Positions 10,217 to 20,551 of a stretch of 64,000 nucleotides of DNA are shown here, one piece after another. The translations under genes and the position numbers were made by a program. This DNA comes from Venturia oleaginea (lineage: Eukaryota; Ascomycota; Dothideomycetes; Venturiales; Venturiaceae), in the NCBI GenBank assembly GCA_013176395.1, contig JABMLP010000005.1:1488001-1552000 (forward strand). The letters run 5' to 3'. Below the pieces are notes generated by a model that saw only the letters and a list, made by a program, of their open reading frames with translations, was not told where the DNA came from and ran no database searches. Each line of letters starts with the position of its first letter. The first letter of the stretch is position 1.

Positions 10217-12123
10217 TCAACAAACTTTGACCCCACAACACTCCAAACTAACAGCCCTAACCTCAACAACCCTCTCAAACCAAACCGCCATAAACTCCTT
10301 GATAAACTTTCTCTCGCCCTCACTCCAGACATCTAACCCACAGCGTCTCAGCTCATCACTTCCAAAACTAATAACCCCTTCCTCATCCCCATCGTCCTCA
10401 GCTTGCTCCGCCTCCCCATCCCTCTCTTCCAAGACTTCTATACAAGACTCAAACATCTCCTTTGTGATGCGATGGAAATAAGCGATTATGGCCATCTCGA
10501 CTTCCGCTGTGCCCTTGTCTTTTACACCCGCTCCGCGCCCTTCGTGTTCCTCTTCTTCGTCTTCTTCGTCGTGGTACCCTTGAGCGTCTGCCCCATTTCT
10601 TGAGATTTCCGCCAGGTCATCCAAGAGTTGAATATCCTGTTCCTCCTCTTGCTGTAACCCCTCTTCCTTCTCCCCAGCAGAAGCCCACCACATGAAACTT
10701 GAGTATGCCAATGCAGACCAAGAAATCGTTTCTACCAACTTTTCCTCGCCAGCTCTTAATGAGTCCTCCTCATCGCCTTTGGCATTGGCAAACGAGTCAT
10801 CGTGTGTGTAAAGCAAATGCGCCAGCTCGTCACCCTCCTCCTCTTCAAGCTCCTCCGCTGCCTGTCTTGAGTTGGATGTATGCTGACCCGAGAGTCTGGT
10901 AAGAGGCGATAATGCCCTCCGTAAGGTTCGATATCGTCGCAAATCTCGTTGTGTAGCTTTTATCACAGTGCCTGTAACTGATTGCTTCAGTATCGGCCAA
11001 TTCTCCTCTTTCTTCTCGTGTAGTTTCGCCGTACTTGATAACCTCGATTTGTCCGGATGTGGTAATTCAACGAGGATATCGTAGAGTTGTGGTTTCATAG
11101 CCAGGATTTCGTCGGAGGTGCAGGCGATCCATCCTAAACCCAGATCTTCGGAGGCGGGTGCCTGCGCGGTTTTCGAATTGTTGGTAGGCGCATACTTGGA
11201 GAGGAAGGGTATGTCGTGGATGCCGACGTTGAAGAGAGGTTGGAGGCGCGCGGCGGATGGCGAAGGGAGCGGGAGAGACGAGGAGAGAGAGTTGGGAAGG
11301 GAGGAGAGAATTGAAAGGTCGTATACTGTCAATGCCAGTTAGCTCTTGTCGTGTCTCTGGGCATATTCGTGCCTACCATATTCACATGTCAATTTCAGGG
11401 GTGGAGGTGTGATGAACAATATGCGTTTTCGCAGCAGTGCAGCACGATGGAGTGGAAACAATAGAGGTCCAAACGTATCTAGGTACTCAAGAATCGTATG
11501 CGCGGGGTGGAAAGGTGGTAATGTCTGGTTCGGCGGCGCGAGAGAGACGCTCGATGAGGCCCGTAATCTGCGCTGAGCAGCTGTGAAGGGTGAAATCGGA
11601 TCCTCGCTCGATTCACCTGAGCTGTTTGAAGGCGCCTTGTGCTCATCCCAGTACTCTTCCAGTGGTGTGAGGTTGTCATTGTGCGTAACCAGTTGCCTGT
11701 ACAAACCGTTACTTTGATGTCCTCAATCAAGCACTTGGAGACAACCTACCGAGCCAACTCTTTCAAACTCTCTGCGTGTTCCCACGCTCTTCCCAATCTT
11801 CCATCTCCTAACCTCGCCATCGCTCCCACTGCAATGAATTGAGCATTGCGCTCCTCGGCGCCAGCCGGTCTGTTTATGAATGCGCTGACGCCTGCGTATT
11901 GATCCTGAACAAAATAGACCAGATCCTCTTTCACATTGTGCAACCCCGACGGCAGCGATTTATATTCCACGACACCTTCCAGGGGTACGTCCTTCAGCGA
12001 CTGCTTCCATGATATCATGTAGCCGACTTTCTGGTCGAACTTTATGAGGAAGAGGGCGGCGAGCGGCGGAGGGGAGTTGTCGAAGAATTGGTGCGACTCG
12101 ATGGGAGAGTCTGTTTCGGGCAT
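10217..12123 (-). CDS. DENND11/LCHN-like (Anr2-type) DENN protein
   Basis: Three exons on the minus strand: 12123-11750, 11696-11377 and 11325-10217. The introns are 53 bp (11749-11697) and 51 bp (11376-11326) with GTAGG donors and CAG acceptors. The joins keep frame and give 600 residues. ATG at 12123 is the first in frame; the upstream in-frame codon is TTG. Residues 20-125 (ALFLIKFDQKVGYMISWKQS, LEGVVEYKSLPSG, VYFVQDQYAG) match the LCHN/DUF2347 start. The join at exon 2/3 gives TCEYVYDLSILSSLP, a strongly family-like motif. The C-terminal half is acidic (EEEDEEEEHEGRG) with a final helical part as in DUF4484. Family members are DENN-type proteins linked to Rab regulation and membrane traffic; yeast ANR2 is the nearest named relative I recall. 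It is divergent from the ligase at 12734. Confidence 0.75.
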
Positions 12124-12733
12124 GATTATCAATTACTATGTTGTTGCCGTGCACGCGACTGGAGGTTGGAGTCGCGATGTTATGACAGCCTCAGCTCCTT
12201 ATCATTATTGCCAAGCTGGGTACGAGCTCATATATTTCGCGCCGCGGATAGTACAGGAACAAAGCAACAACATTGTCTGATACCTTTTCCACATCCTCGG
12301 GACTCTTTGAGAATCTTCAACTGATCCTTACGGATCTCATAAGAGTATGGAGCCCACGAGGCCCACGGGCAACACCTCCAGTACCTGATCCACAAGCTGC
12401 AGATGGATTTTCAATACCCCGCGAAGCCAATACGCGCTCAGTCGCATTCGAACCTTTTCTACATGTCCTTTAGCCATCAGGAGACAGCATGGAGGAGATA
12501 CAAACGGAGCCTGCCCTTGATCCGACGATCAGAGTCGTCATTCACCCCGCTCTTCGGCATATCGAATAGAGCCGCAACAGCTAGCTATGCCTGGACTTGC
12601 AGCTCTTATGGATTTGCAGACTCCCAACGTCTTTTCTCCACGTATCTGATTCTCTCGCTCACGAATTGAGCTTGTACTTCAGTCTCAATCACCGTATATT
12701 GTTGTCCCAGTTACTTAACATTACTCCATTAAG
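12124..12733. promoter_or_regulatory. 610-bp divergent promoter region
   Basis: Separates the ATG of the DENN protein (minus, 12123) from the ATG of the acyl-CoA ligase (plus, 12734), so it must hold both promoters. No specific factor site is claimed. Confidence 0.5.
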
Positions 12734-14710
12734 ATGCCTTCAAAGTCCCCCTTTCCAGACATAGAAATCCCGAATGTTGACCTGTGGGGTCTCATGTTTG
12801 AAAGAAAAGAAAAGGACTTTCCAGATAACAAAGGTTTGCTCAGATGAAAATGCTAGACTACAGCTCAACATCTCAAGCTCGATAGTGATATACCGCGCCT
12901 GCGACAATTCAAGGCACTACACTTTCGCCGATGTTAAGTCGTTAGCGATCAAATTCGGAGAAGGTCTTCGAAGCGCATGGGGATGGGAAAAGAACGACGT
13001 CCTGGCTCTTTATGCGCCAAACGATATCGACATCCCTCCAGTAATCTACGGAACCTTTTATGCAGGCGGAATAGTGACCCCTGCAAATCCAGCCTACTCG
13101 GCAGACGAATTAGCATATCAACTCGAAAACTCCGAAGCAAAAGCCGTCTTCACCACCAAAGCGTTTCTTCCCACAGCACTGAAGGCTTCTGAAAAATGCG
13201 GGATTCCGGTAGAGAGAGTGGCGCTGATTGGGGCAGAGAAGGATGAAAGGATGAAAACCAAGCATTGGACTAGCATCATCAAATCTTCTGGAAGAGATCG
13301 TTATCGTCGTCGGAAGGCGAAACCTGACACTGATCTCGCATTTCTTGCGTACTCCAGTGGAACGACAGGTCTGCCGAAAGGCGTCATGCTGAGCCATCGA
13401 AATATTGTCGCTGATGTTCTAATGATCCAAGGAGCTGTTGGAAAATGGTATTCCCCACAAGAAGACAAGTTTCTTGGTGTGCTTCCCTTTTTCCACATAT
13501 ACGGATTGACGGGTTTGGTTCATCAAATACTCTATCGCGGTATCGAACTTCTCGTAATGCCTGCTTTCAACCTTGAAGTTTTCTTGCAAACGATACAAAC
13601 GCATAAAATCACTTTCATATATGTCGCCCCACCAGTACTGGTGCGATTATCGAGGGATCCAATGGTGGATAGGTACGACTTGAGTTCTGTGAATATGATA
13701 ACGAGTGGCGCTGCGCCATTGACGAAAGAGTTGGTTGATGCGGTGCATAAGAGGTTGAAGGTCAAGGTGAATCAGGCGTATGGGCTTACTGAGACGAGTC
13801 CTATGACGCATACACAGGTATGCTGCGTCCTTCCCACCGTCTCTATCAGCGATGAAAATGCTCTGGCATCGCTCTCTCAATCAAATTGCCTCGATCTTAC
13901 CATTTCTCTAACACTTTCATATACAGCCATGGGACGAATGGTACACCTCTGTCGGCTCCACGGGGAAAATGTTCCCAAATATGCGCGCAAAATACATCTC
14001 CGCTGACGGCAAGGAACTTGGTCCGGGCGAAACTGGTGAGCTTTGGCTCGCAGGTCCTAATATCTTCAAAGGGTACTGAAAGAACGAACAAGCGACCAAA
14101 GACTCGATTACTGGAGATGGGTATTTTAAAACTGGAGATGTGGGACATCAAGATGAAAATCATAATTTTTACATTACGGATCGGGTTAAGGAGTTGATTA
14201 AGTATAAGGGGTTCCAGGTACGCATTGTTTCACTCCCCAACCACACCGGTGTCGAACACTTCTTTCGCAACTCATGCTTCCAAAGAAACATGACTAACGT
14301 GGTCATAGGTTGCACCAGCCGAGCTCGAAGGCAAACTCCTCGAACATCACAATATTGATGATGTCGCTGTCATCGGCATCGAGGATAAGGAAATGCATAC
14401 GGAAATCCCAAGAGCCTACGTCGTTGCTGGAAAGCACGGGAAAGAGGAAAAACATGCAAAGGAAATCGTGGAATGGTTTGACGCTAAGGCATATTATCCT
14501 CCTTCGCTGGGAATTGTCAGAGCAAAATTGCTCGAAGGAAGCTCAACTGACTAACTTCGACAGGTTGCCAACCATAAACGCCTCCGCGGCGGCGTCCATT
14601 TCATCGATGAAATACCTAAATCTGCTTCTGGGAAGATCTTACGCCGGGTATTGAAGGAGATAGTGAGGGGGGAAGAGGAAAGGAAGGGAAATGTTCAGGC
14701 GAAACTTTGA
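12734..14710 (+). pseudogene. 4-coumarate:CoA ligase-like / acyl-CoA ligase with PTS1, one premature stop
   Basis: Five exons: 12734-12833, 12886-13817, 13927-14217, 14309-14488 and 14564-14710. All joins keep frame and give 550 codons. It is an adenylate-forming enzyme: P-loop YSSGTTGLPKGVMLSH, YGLTETSP, GELWLAGPNIFKGY, TGDVGHQDENHNFYITDR and the catalytic-Lys end [11 protein letters not shown]. The C-terminus NVQAKL is a peroxisomal PTS1-type signal. Family role: activates a carboxylic acid with ATP and CoA. Oddities: codon 395 is TGA (14077-14079) where GYWKN is expected, cutting off the C-terminal lid and PTS1; everything downstream is intact. The last intron (14489-14563) has a GC donor (AAG|GCATAT). 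The lesion looks very recent, or could be bypassed or edited; see findings. Confidence 0.82.
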
Positions 14711-14789
14711 GGCACTGGGTTACTGGGCTATTTGCGAAGCTGGGGCTGAGAAGAGCTATTCCTTAGCTAACATATTAATTTAATCGTAA

Positions 14790-15536
14790 ATTTTGTTAGG
14801 GTTCCCCACGGGGCGGATTGGAGCGGGTTATAAACTGCTGGGTGTACGCGGTGGAGAGCCAGTAGGGAAAAACTGGGCTGAGAGATTCGTAACGCGCTCA
14901 GATGAGCTCAAGATGGCCTTCAATCGAGCCAAGGATAGGCAGAGGATACTACAGGAAGACCCAGAGATTGTCGGCGCGTGGTTCAAGCTCGTTGCAGATA
15001 CTAAAGCCAAGTACGGCATCCACGACAAGGATACGCACAACTTTAACGAGATTGGCTTCCAGATGGGCGTTATTGGGTCAATGAAGGTCGTCACAGCTTC
15101 TGAAAGACGTACACGGCCTAATTTGATCCAGCCACGCAATTGCGAGTGGGTTACAGTTATCCAGAGTATCTGCGCCGCTGGGTATGCGACCCCCCCTTTC
15201 ATTATCTACAAAGGACGCGTTCACATCTCTGCGTGGTATGAGGAGGCAGATACACCACGGAATTGGAAGCTCTCGGTCTCTGAGAACGGCTGGACAAACA
15301 ATGCGCTTGGTCTTAAGTGGTTGAAGCACTTTGACGCGCATACAAAGGCGTGTCAAGTAGGGGGGTGCGCGAACGTGTAAAAAGGATATTGAGATATCTT
15401 CTGAATCAGATAGCAGAACGACAGACTTGGAATCTATTGTTGATAGCGATAAAATTGAAGAGGCGTAATATGAGTTGGTCGTGCCAAGGAAAAGTAGCCG
15501 GCTCGGTGGTGTGGCCGGCTCAGTGATGGAATACGT
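14790..15536 (+). mobile_element. pogo-type element D, 5'-truncated and internally deleted
   Basis: The right end is complete: ...GGAAAAGTAGCCGGCTCGG...GATGGAATACGT at 15536, followed by TA. The TIR holds two copies of the GCCGGCTC motif. The left end is missing; coding sequence begins abruptly near 14790, 80 bp past the ligase stop. A frame from about 14793 to 15365 gives ARGG-type text (GVRGGEPVGKNWAERFVTRS), HNFNEIGFQMG and GWTNNALGLKWL, then jumps at about 15365 into the knuckle/tail sequence (CANV then the ISSESDS-type end). The first catalytic Asp is Asn (NFNE instead of NFDE), so this copy is catalytically dead as well as deleted. Confidence 0.85.
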
Positions 15537-15589
15537 TATATCAAAATCGAATTTACTTTGTTCGCAGCAGCTCTGTCTCATTCTCAATC

Positions 15590-16450
15590 GGATCTTATGA
15601 GTTATTGCACTCGTCGACGACTTCGCCTCATTCCAGTTTCCGCCTGGAGAAGGCTCTCCCTTAGGGCCGTAAGGCTATTTGAGACCAGGCTAGCCAGTAG
15701 GAATAAGCTTCCCGCCCATCATTATGGACTTGGGTAATATGATAGTTCCGTACTTGCCCACCTCGACTTCAGCAGTAGATTCCTTAGGCTATCTATCCTT
15801 AGCAGAATTATAGAGCTCGAGCGCAATCACGTTGACTAGGTTGTTCCTATTAACGTAGTCGGCGGTGTCCTTAATACGATTGTTGTCTAAATTACTGAGA
15901 GAGACAGGCGAAGAGCCTTCGCGGAATTTGTAAGAGTCAAGACGAAGATGAAGCTCTCCCGTAACAAGCTCGAAAACGAACTTAAAAATGCTAGAGCGAT
16001 CTTGCTAAGATCTAAAGAGTTAATCGGAGCTGGCTTGGTCCATTTCCCAGCCTTGGTCTCTAGCTTGGTCTCAAGCTTTACCTGCTCCTGCAGCTTTTGC
16101 AAAACATCATCGTGTTTGTGGGGCCGATGCATACCGATTTTCTCGCGTAGACCATACTTCACGAATATATCCAGAAGATTCTTAACATAATCCTAATTGA
16201 TGTCCATATCGGAGTTCGAGGAAGTCCGTTGTATCTTCATTCAAAATATTTTCGTTAGTATAGGTGCATAGTCATATATGAAGGAGACGTACGTAGCGGT
16301 CGAATTATTCAAGTCATTCCATGTCAAAGGGACATGGAGATCAGGGACAGGTTGTACGGCCATGAGAGCTGTGGCCGCTATCACTATATGGATATCAACG
16401 TACCTTTCTTTCCTTGAAGGTCTATCAAATTCTCCACTATAGTCTCTCAC
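15590..16450 (-). pseudogene. decayed gene of unknown family, minus strand
   Basis: Reading the minus strand from about 16450 gives protein-like text in pieces: DIHIVIAATALMAVQPVPDL, DYVKNLLDIFVKYGLREKIG, HRPHKHDDVLQKLQEQVKLE, then after a frame change GELHLRLDSYKFREG, NLDNNRIKDTADYVNRNN and VGKYGTIILPKSIMMGGKLI. In-frame TAG codons occur at IN*DY, DR*PK, TG*PG and LK*PY. All are where CAG (Gln) would fit, the mark of C-to-T mutation in CpA. No family is recognised with confidence. Confidence 0.45.
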
Positions 16451-17329
16451 CCGTCTTTACAGCTTTACTCACAGACTTCAAGACGGCATGTACCAACCAC
16501 AGATCCTGCTAAGAGGTGAGAAATCAAGTTTTAGAGCCCCGAGAATTCAGCTTTTCGCCTTCGATCCAGGTCTTGCATACCCACTTCCTATCCAAAATGG
16601 TAAAAAGAGGGCTTGCTATACGGCAGGCCATTGAATCGTTACTAGAAGTATTAAGCGTCCCTTGCTAGCGGCAACCCTCTGAGACACGTTTGTAGAAGCA
16701 TCTTGTAACGAAATGAGTACGAGGTCCCAGTATAAATAACCCTCCTACCTGGTTTGTGCAAGGACAACAATAGAAAATGGTCGCGAAAGGCTCAGGGGCT
16801 CCTGGACCGACTTCGATCATTCCCAGATTTTCCGGTCATAAATGCTGGAAATAATTAGGAGTTCCGAGAGACGAGTATGGGGACGAGATGATGATGATCA
16901 TCCAGTGTATCCTCGCGCCTCTGTTTTATTCTGGAGTTGAAAAATGGGAGAGGAGTATGCATTTCATACTATCAAGGCAGCTAGCCGAACAAGCATCGCG
17001 TTTGATAATCAATCAAGCCAACTAACCGACGCCGTCAGGCGGAGCCAAAAACGGCCTATATAGGTGGTCGGATAGGCCTAGATAGTTACCCAATCAAGCA
17101 ATCAGTTGAATATATGTCGCCTACCATCCACTCAAGCTGATGGCGTTGAGTTTCCCCTTTCACGTGACATCTTTTTAGGGGGGTAGGCCCTAGAATTTAG
17201 GCGGTCAATCCACTAAATATTAGCCGAAAATCGGCTTTTCTCCCCACTAAGGATACGTTTGAACGTTGGATTAATTATATTTATATTTTGCCTTTTTTAC
17301 TGCTACAACCACCACGTTTTCTTTACACT
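16451..17329. other. upstream flank of the hAT element, no gene seen
   Basis: No coding signal. The 5' end of the hAT element should lie here, but I could not identify its terminal repeat or an 8-bp target duplication. Confidence 0.4.
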
Positions 17330-18721
17330 ATGTCTGATAGAATAACCAGACACTTCAAGGTCAGGAGACCTGAAGGCCATTCTCAAAGAGCTGGCCCTCC
17401 AGTTGACGAGTCCGGACTGTCGCAAGCGCTGCTAGATACGCCGATTCCACGAATACAAGAGCCTATACAACCTCCTACAGCCCATAGAGTTATTCCAACT
17501 ACCTCACAACCTCGTATCATTCGAGCCCAGTTCCCAATTGTCTGGAGTCAGTTGTATTTCCAGCACAAGAAGCTCGTCAATCCTCGGATCCGGGCACTTA
17601 CAATGACGCAAGTTGCACGGCAGAACTCACACATCTGGGAACACGGCATTGAACTTGAGGCTGACGGCAAAGGCCTTGGACGTATCTACATCTGTGGATT
17701 ATGCCATCAAAAGAAGGACCACTACAGAGGCGTCTACTACAGAGGCGTCTACAAAGCAGATTCAACGGGTGGAATAGGTACACATTTACTCAATAAACAC
17801 GGCATTCCAGATCCTAGAAAGGACCTTCTACCACCACCACCTCCTTCTCCCTCTACAGACAATCATACAGCCAATCAAGAGCAGGATTCTGGGACTCACT
17901 GCGGAGAGTGTGGCCACCGCAAGGGTACAGACGCTGCATTTAATGGGAAGGCATACAGACAGCAATATGTAGATTGGGTTATTCGTCATAATATCGCCTT
18001 TCATACAGCTACAGCGCCAGAAACTCTTGCGCTTCTGAAGTCAGCTGCATACGATACATTAAAGGTTATTCTGCCAAAGGCAAAGTCCTCTCTCTCCGTA
18101 TGGGTGATGGATTCCTACATGGAGCGCCTCAAGGACATAGTTAAAGAAATCGAAGGAGCTAAAAACCTCATCAACATCTCTTGCGATGCCTGGAAGGGTG
18201 ACAATAAGAAGAACTACCTTGCTGTCTGTTCCCACTACATCAACAAGGATTACAAGCAAAGTAGAATGCTTCTTGGCTTCCCACGGATACTGGGCAGCAA
18301 AACTGGCGAGAATGAAGCAGAGATTATCGCTAAAGTCCTTACCATATTCAAGATTGATGGAACAAAATTGGGAGCCTTCACTGCAGACAACGCTACCGAT
18401 AATGACGCTGCCTGTGACCGCCGTGAAGTCCTGTTTGACAAGGAAGGTTGGTCAATTCACGCGTGCATTCGCTGTATTGGGCACATCATCAACCTCATTG
18501 TAGAAGATCTTCTCTACGGTGTCCACGAGCAGTCAAAACACTCAAAGGACCTTGCCTCCGTCGGCTACGAAGAAGTCTATGACGTCTGGATCAAACTAGG
18601 ACTTATGTGGCGCGTCCGCAACATCTGCATCTTTATCAATCGCTCACCTGAGAGGCGGGAGATGTTCGAGAATCTACAGAAAGAGATGACTGCACTGAAG
18701 CTTCTTGTGCTTCTTGTACAG
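17330..18721 (+). pseudogene. hAT transposase, N-terminal two thirds, cut by a Tc1 element
   Basis: ATG at 17330 (MSDRITRHFKVRRPEGHS) opens a 464-codon frame. Residues 85-170 form a BED-type zinc finger: IYICGLCHQKKDHY, then GGIGTHLLNKHG. The middle has NISCDAWKGDNKKNYLAVC and GAFTADNATDNDAAC, and CIRCIGHIINLIVEDLL marks the hAT RNase-H-like core. A 15-bp tandem duplication gives RGVYYRGVYK at about residue 150. The frame ends abruptly at 18721 because a Tc1-type element is inserted at the TA at 18722-18723. The C-terminal dimerisation domain is not found after that element, so the copy is also truncated. Confidence 0.85.
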
Positions 18722-18723
18722 TA

Positions 18724-20050
18724 GGGTCGCACAAGTTTCCGTACAGCCGAGATCGCTCAAAAAATGGTGATTCTTGTAATTACATTATCGCGCTTTCAAC
18801 GCGATCATTTTCGCTCATATTCTCGTATAATGTACAGTAATACCAGGGCTACAAAATGAGCCATTCAGTGAGCTATTTAGTATTTTGTGTGCCAACCATC
18901 TGCCGCCAGTAATGCCTCAACCCTCCTTGGCATTGACTCAAGTACAGCATCAAAATAATGTTGTTCAATAAGCCGCCAGGCCTTAATAAGTGCTTCTTCT
19001 AGAACCTCTCGTATATTGTCTACACCGCCAGTAACGTATTCAATCATAGGTTCCACTTTGTAGACCAATTCCTTGAGCCTCCGCCAGAGGTTTTCAATCG
19101 GGTTCATATCAGGACTGTAGGGCGGCGCATCTTGTAGTGGAATGAGGTTTTCCTTAAACCAGACTATAGTCTTTTTGGCTTTGTGGATAGGCGCGTTATC
19201 CTGCATAAATTTAAGGCCCGGTTCGTATACTGTAGGTAGCATTTCGTCGAGTAACTTGATATACGAGTTCGTAGAGTAGCCTTGACGCTTGCTCTCTAGG
19301 TCACGCTTAAGAATGTTCAATTCAGAGCGCCCTACTTGGCCAGAGAAGCATGCCCAAATCATGATAGACACTCCTTTACCCTTCTTATAGGTATCAATCA
19401 TTGAGGTCTCCCATTTTTGTCCTGGTGTGCGAAAACACCATGTTCTTGCCTTGCCGGTCCCTCGCTCAACTGAGCACTCGTCAGACCATATAATCTTCGC
19501 CCAATCTTCAGCTTTCCACGAGATGTGCTGCTCTGCTCAGAGCTTCCTGGCGTCATGTACCTGTGTGAGGAGAGGGCGCCTTGCAGACCTCCAATTTGCG
19601 ATTCCGTACTCTTTCAATATCCTCCTGATGGTATCCTTCGAAAAATCGATGCAAGCCTGTCTTTTGACCTCCTCGTACGTTAACTTAGGCTGCGTACGTA
19701 TAATGCGTAACAGAGATCGTTCATCTCGGTCTGTATACGAGCGTGGCCGGCCGCTGGAAGGTAGGGATTCGCCGTTCTGGCGTAATGGGGCCTTTTCAAG
19801 GCTGTATTGGATGGTGGAACGCGGTAGTTTTTGTAGCGCCGCAATTGCGCCTAAACTGAGCCCGGCTTCACGCTGCGCATCAATTTTGCCGCGTTGATAT
19901 GGAGTAAGACGATGATTAGGAAGCCTCTGCGGGTTTATAGGAGTCAATGGCTTTCGTCGAGGTGGCATAATGGTAGTGCAAAGATAATGTATTAAAAAAT
20001 GAGAGGTGTAGATTTCGCGTTTTCGCTTAATTGTACGGAAACTTTTGCCC
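18724..20050 (-). mobile_element. Tc1-type DD34E element (1327 bp) inside the hAT gene
   Basis: Left end GGGTCGCACAAGTTTCCGTACA at 18724. The right end, read on the minus strand from 20050, is GGGCAAAAGTTTCCGTACA. TA target duplications are at 18722-18723 and 20051-20052. The shared core AAGTTTCCGTACA marks the TIR. It encodes one transposase on the minus strand. Confidence 0.9.
18877..19968 (-). pseudogene. Tc1/IS630-type transposase, single in-frame TGA
   Basis: ATG at 19968, stop at 18877; 363 codons of normal length. The N-terminus has a helix-turn-helix (GLSLGAIAALQKLPRSTIQY) and a second HTH with RPRSYTDRDERSL. The catalytic triad is complete: IIWSDECSVERG, KFMQDNAPIHKAK and SPDMNPIENLWRR, with 34 residues between the second Asp and Glu. 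The only damage is TGA at 19537-19539 (KL*AEQ), which fits CGA-to-TGA. It sits just before the catalytic core, so no full transposase is made unless the stop is read through. Confidence 0.88.
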
Positions 20051-20156
20051 TAGTACTGTACTCTATAGATAGGAACCATAAACCAACTCGAGAAGATTTT
20101 GATGAAGAGGATGTCGGAGTGTATGCGTTAAAGGTGAAAGTGATATTGGCGCTAGC

Positions 20157-20187
<31 letters not shown>
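20157..20187. repeat. (ATTG)n tetranucleotide tract, likely LINE 3' tail
   Basis: About seven ATTG units at the left end of the minus-strand LINE, that is CAAT repeats at its 3' end. Simple-repeat tails are usual for non-LTR elements of the I/Tad groups. Confidence 0.6.
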
Positions 20188-20551
20188 CCTACTCGGTTTT
20201 GGCCGCTCCTAATCAGCAGCTATGCCCGGTCAGGTGGACTTCACCAGACAGCCGACAAGTGATAAATCACAAATCCATCGCGTCCCACTTCGCCTTGCTC
20301 AACGTAAATAAGACCAGCTGTCCCCTCCATCCTCCCTTCTTCCCCTCAACCATTATCTCCAAATTCCTTGCCTGCTTTTGTAGATACTAATTGTCCTGCT
20401 AGCGAATCTGCATTGTCTAGGCTTCGAGAGGCAATGCCTCGTGTTTCGCTGTCCGCCTACCTACAGTCTCCCCCCAATGCACGACGTCGTCTACGCGTTC
20501 TCGATCCCACCATGCCCAAGGATCCGCGTACGTTCCATAATTCTGATGGCT

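Noticed and set aside
12774..14006. A 410-codon uninterrupted ligase frame taken as the true protein
   Set aside because: It reads through the first and second introns and starts inside exon 1; the spliced model restores conserved text at every join.
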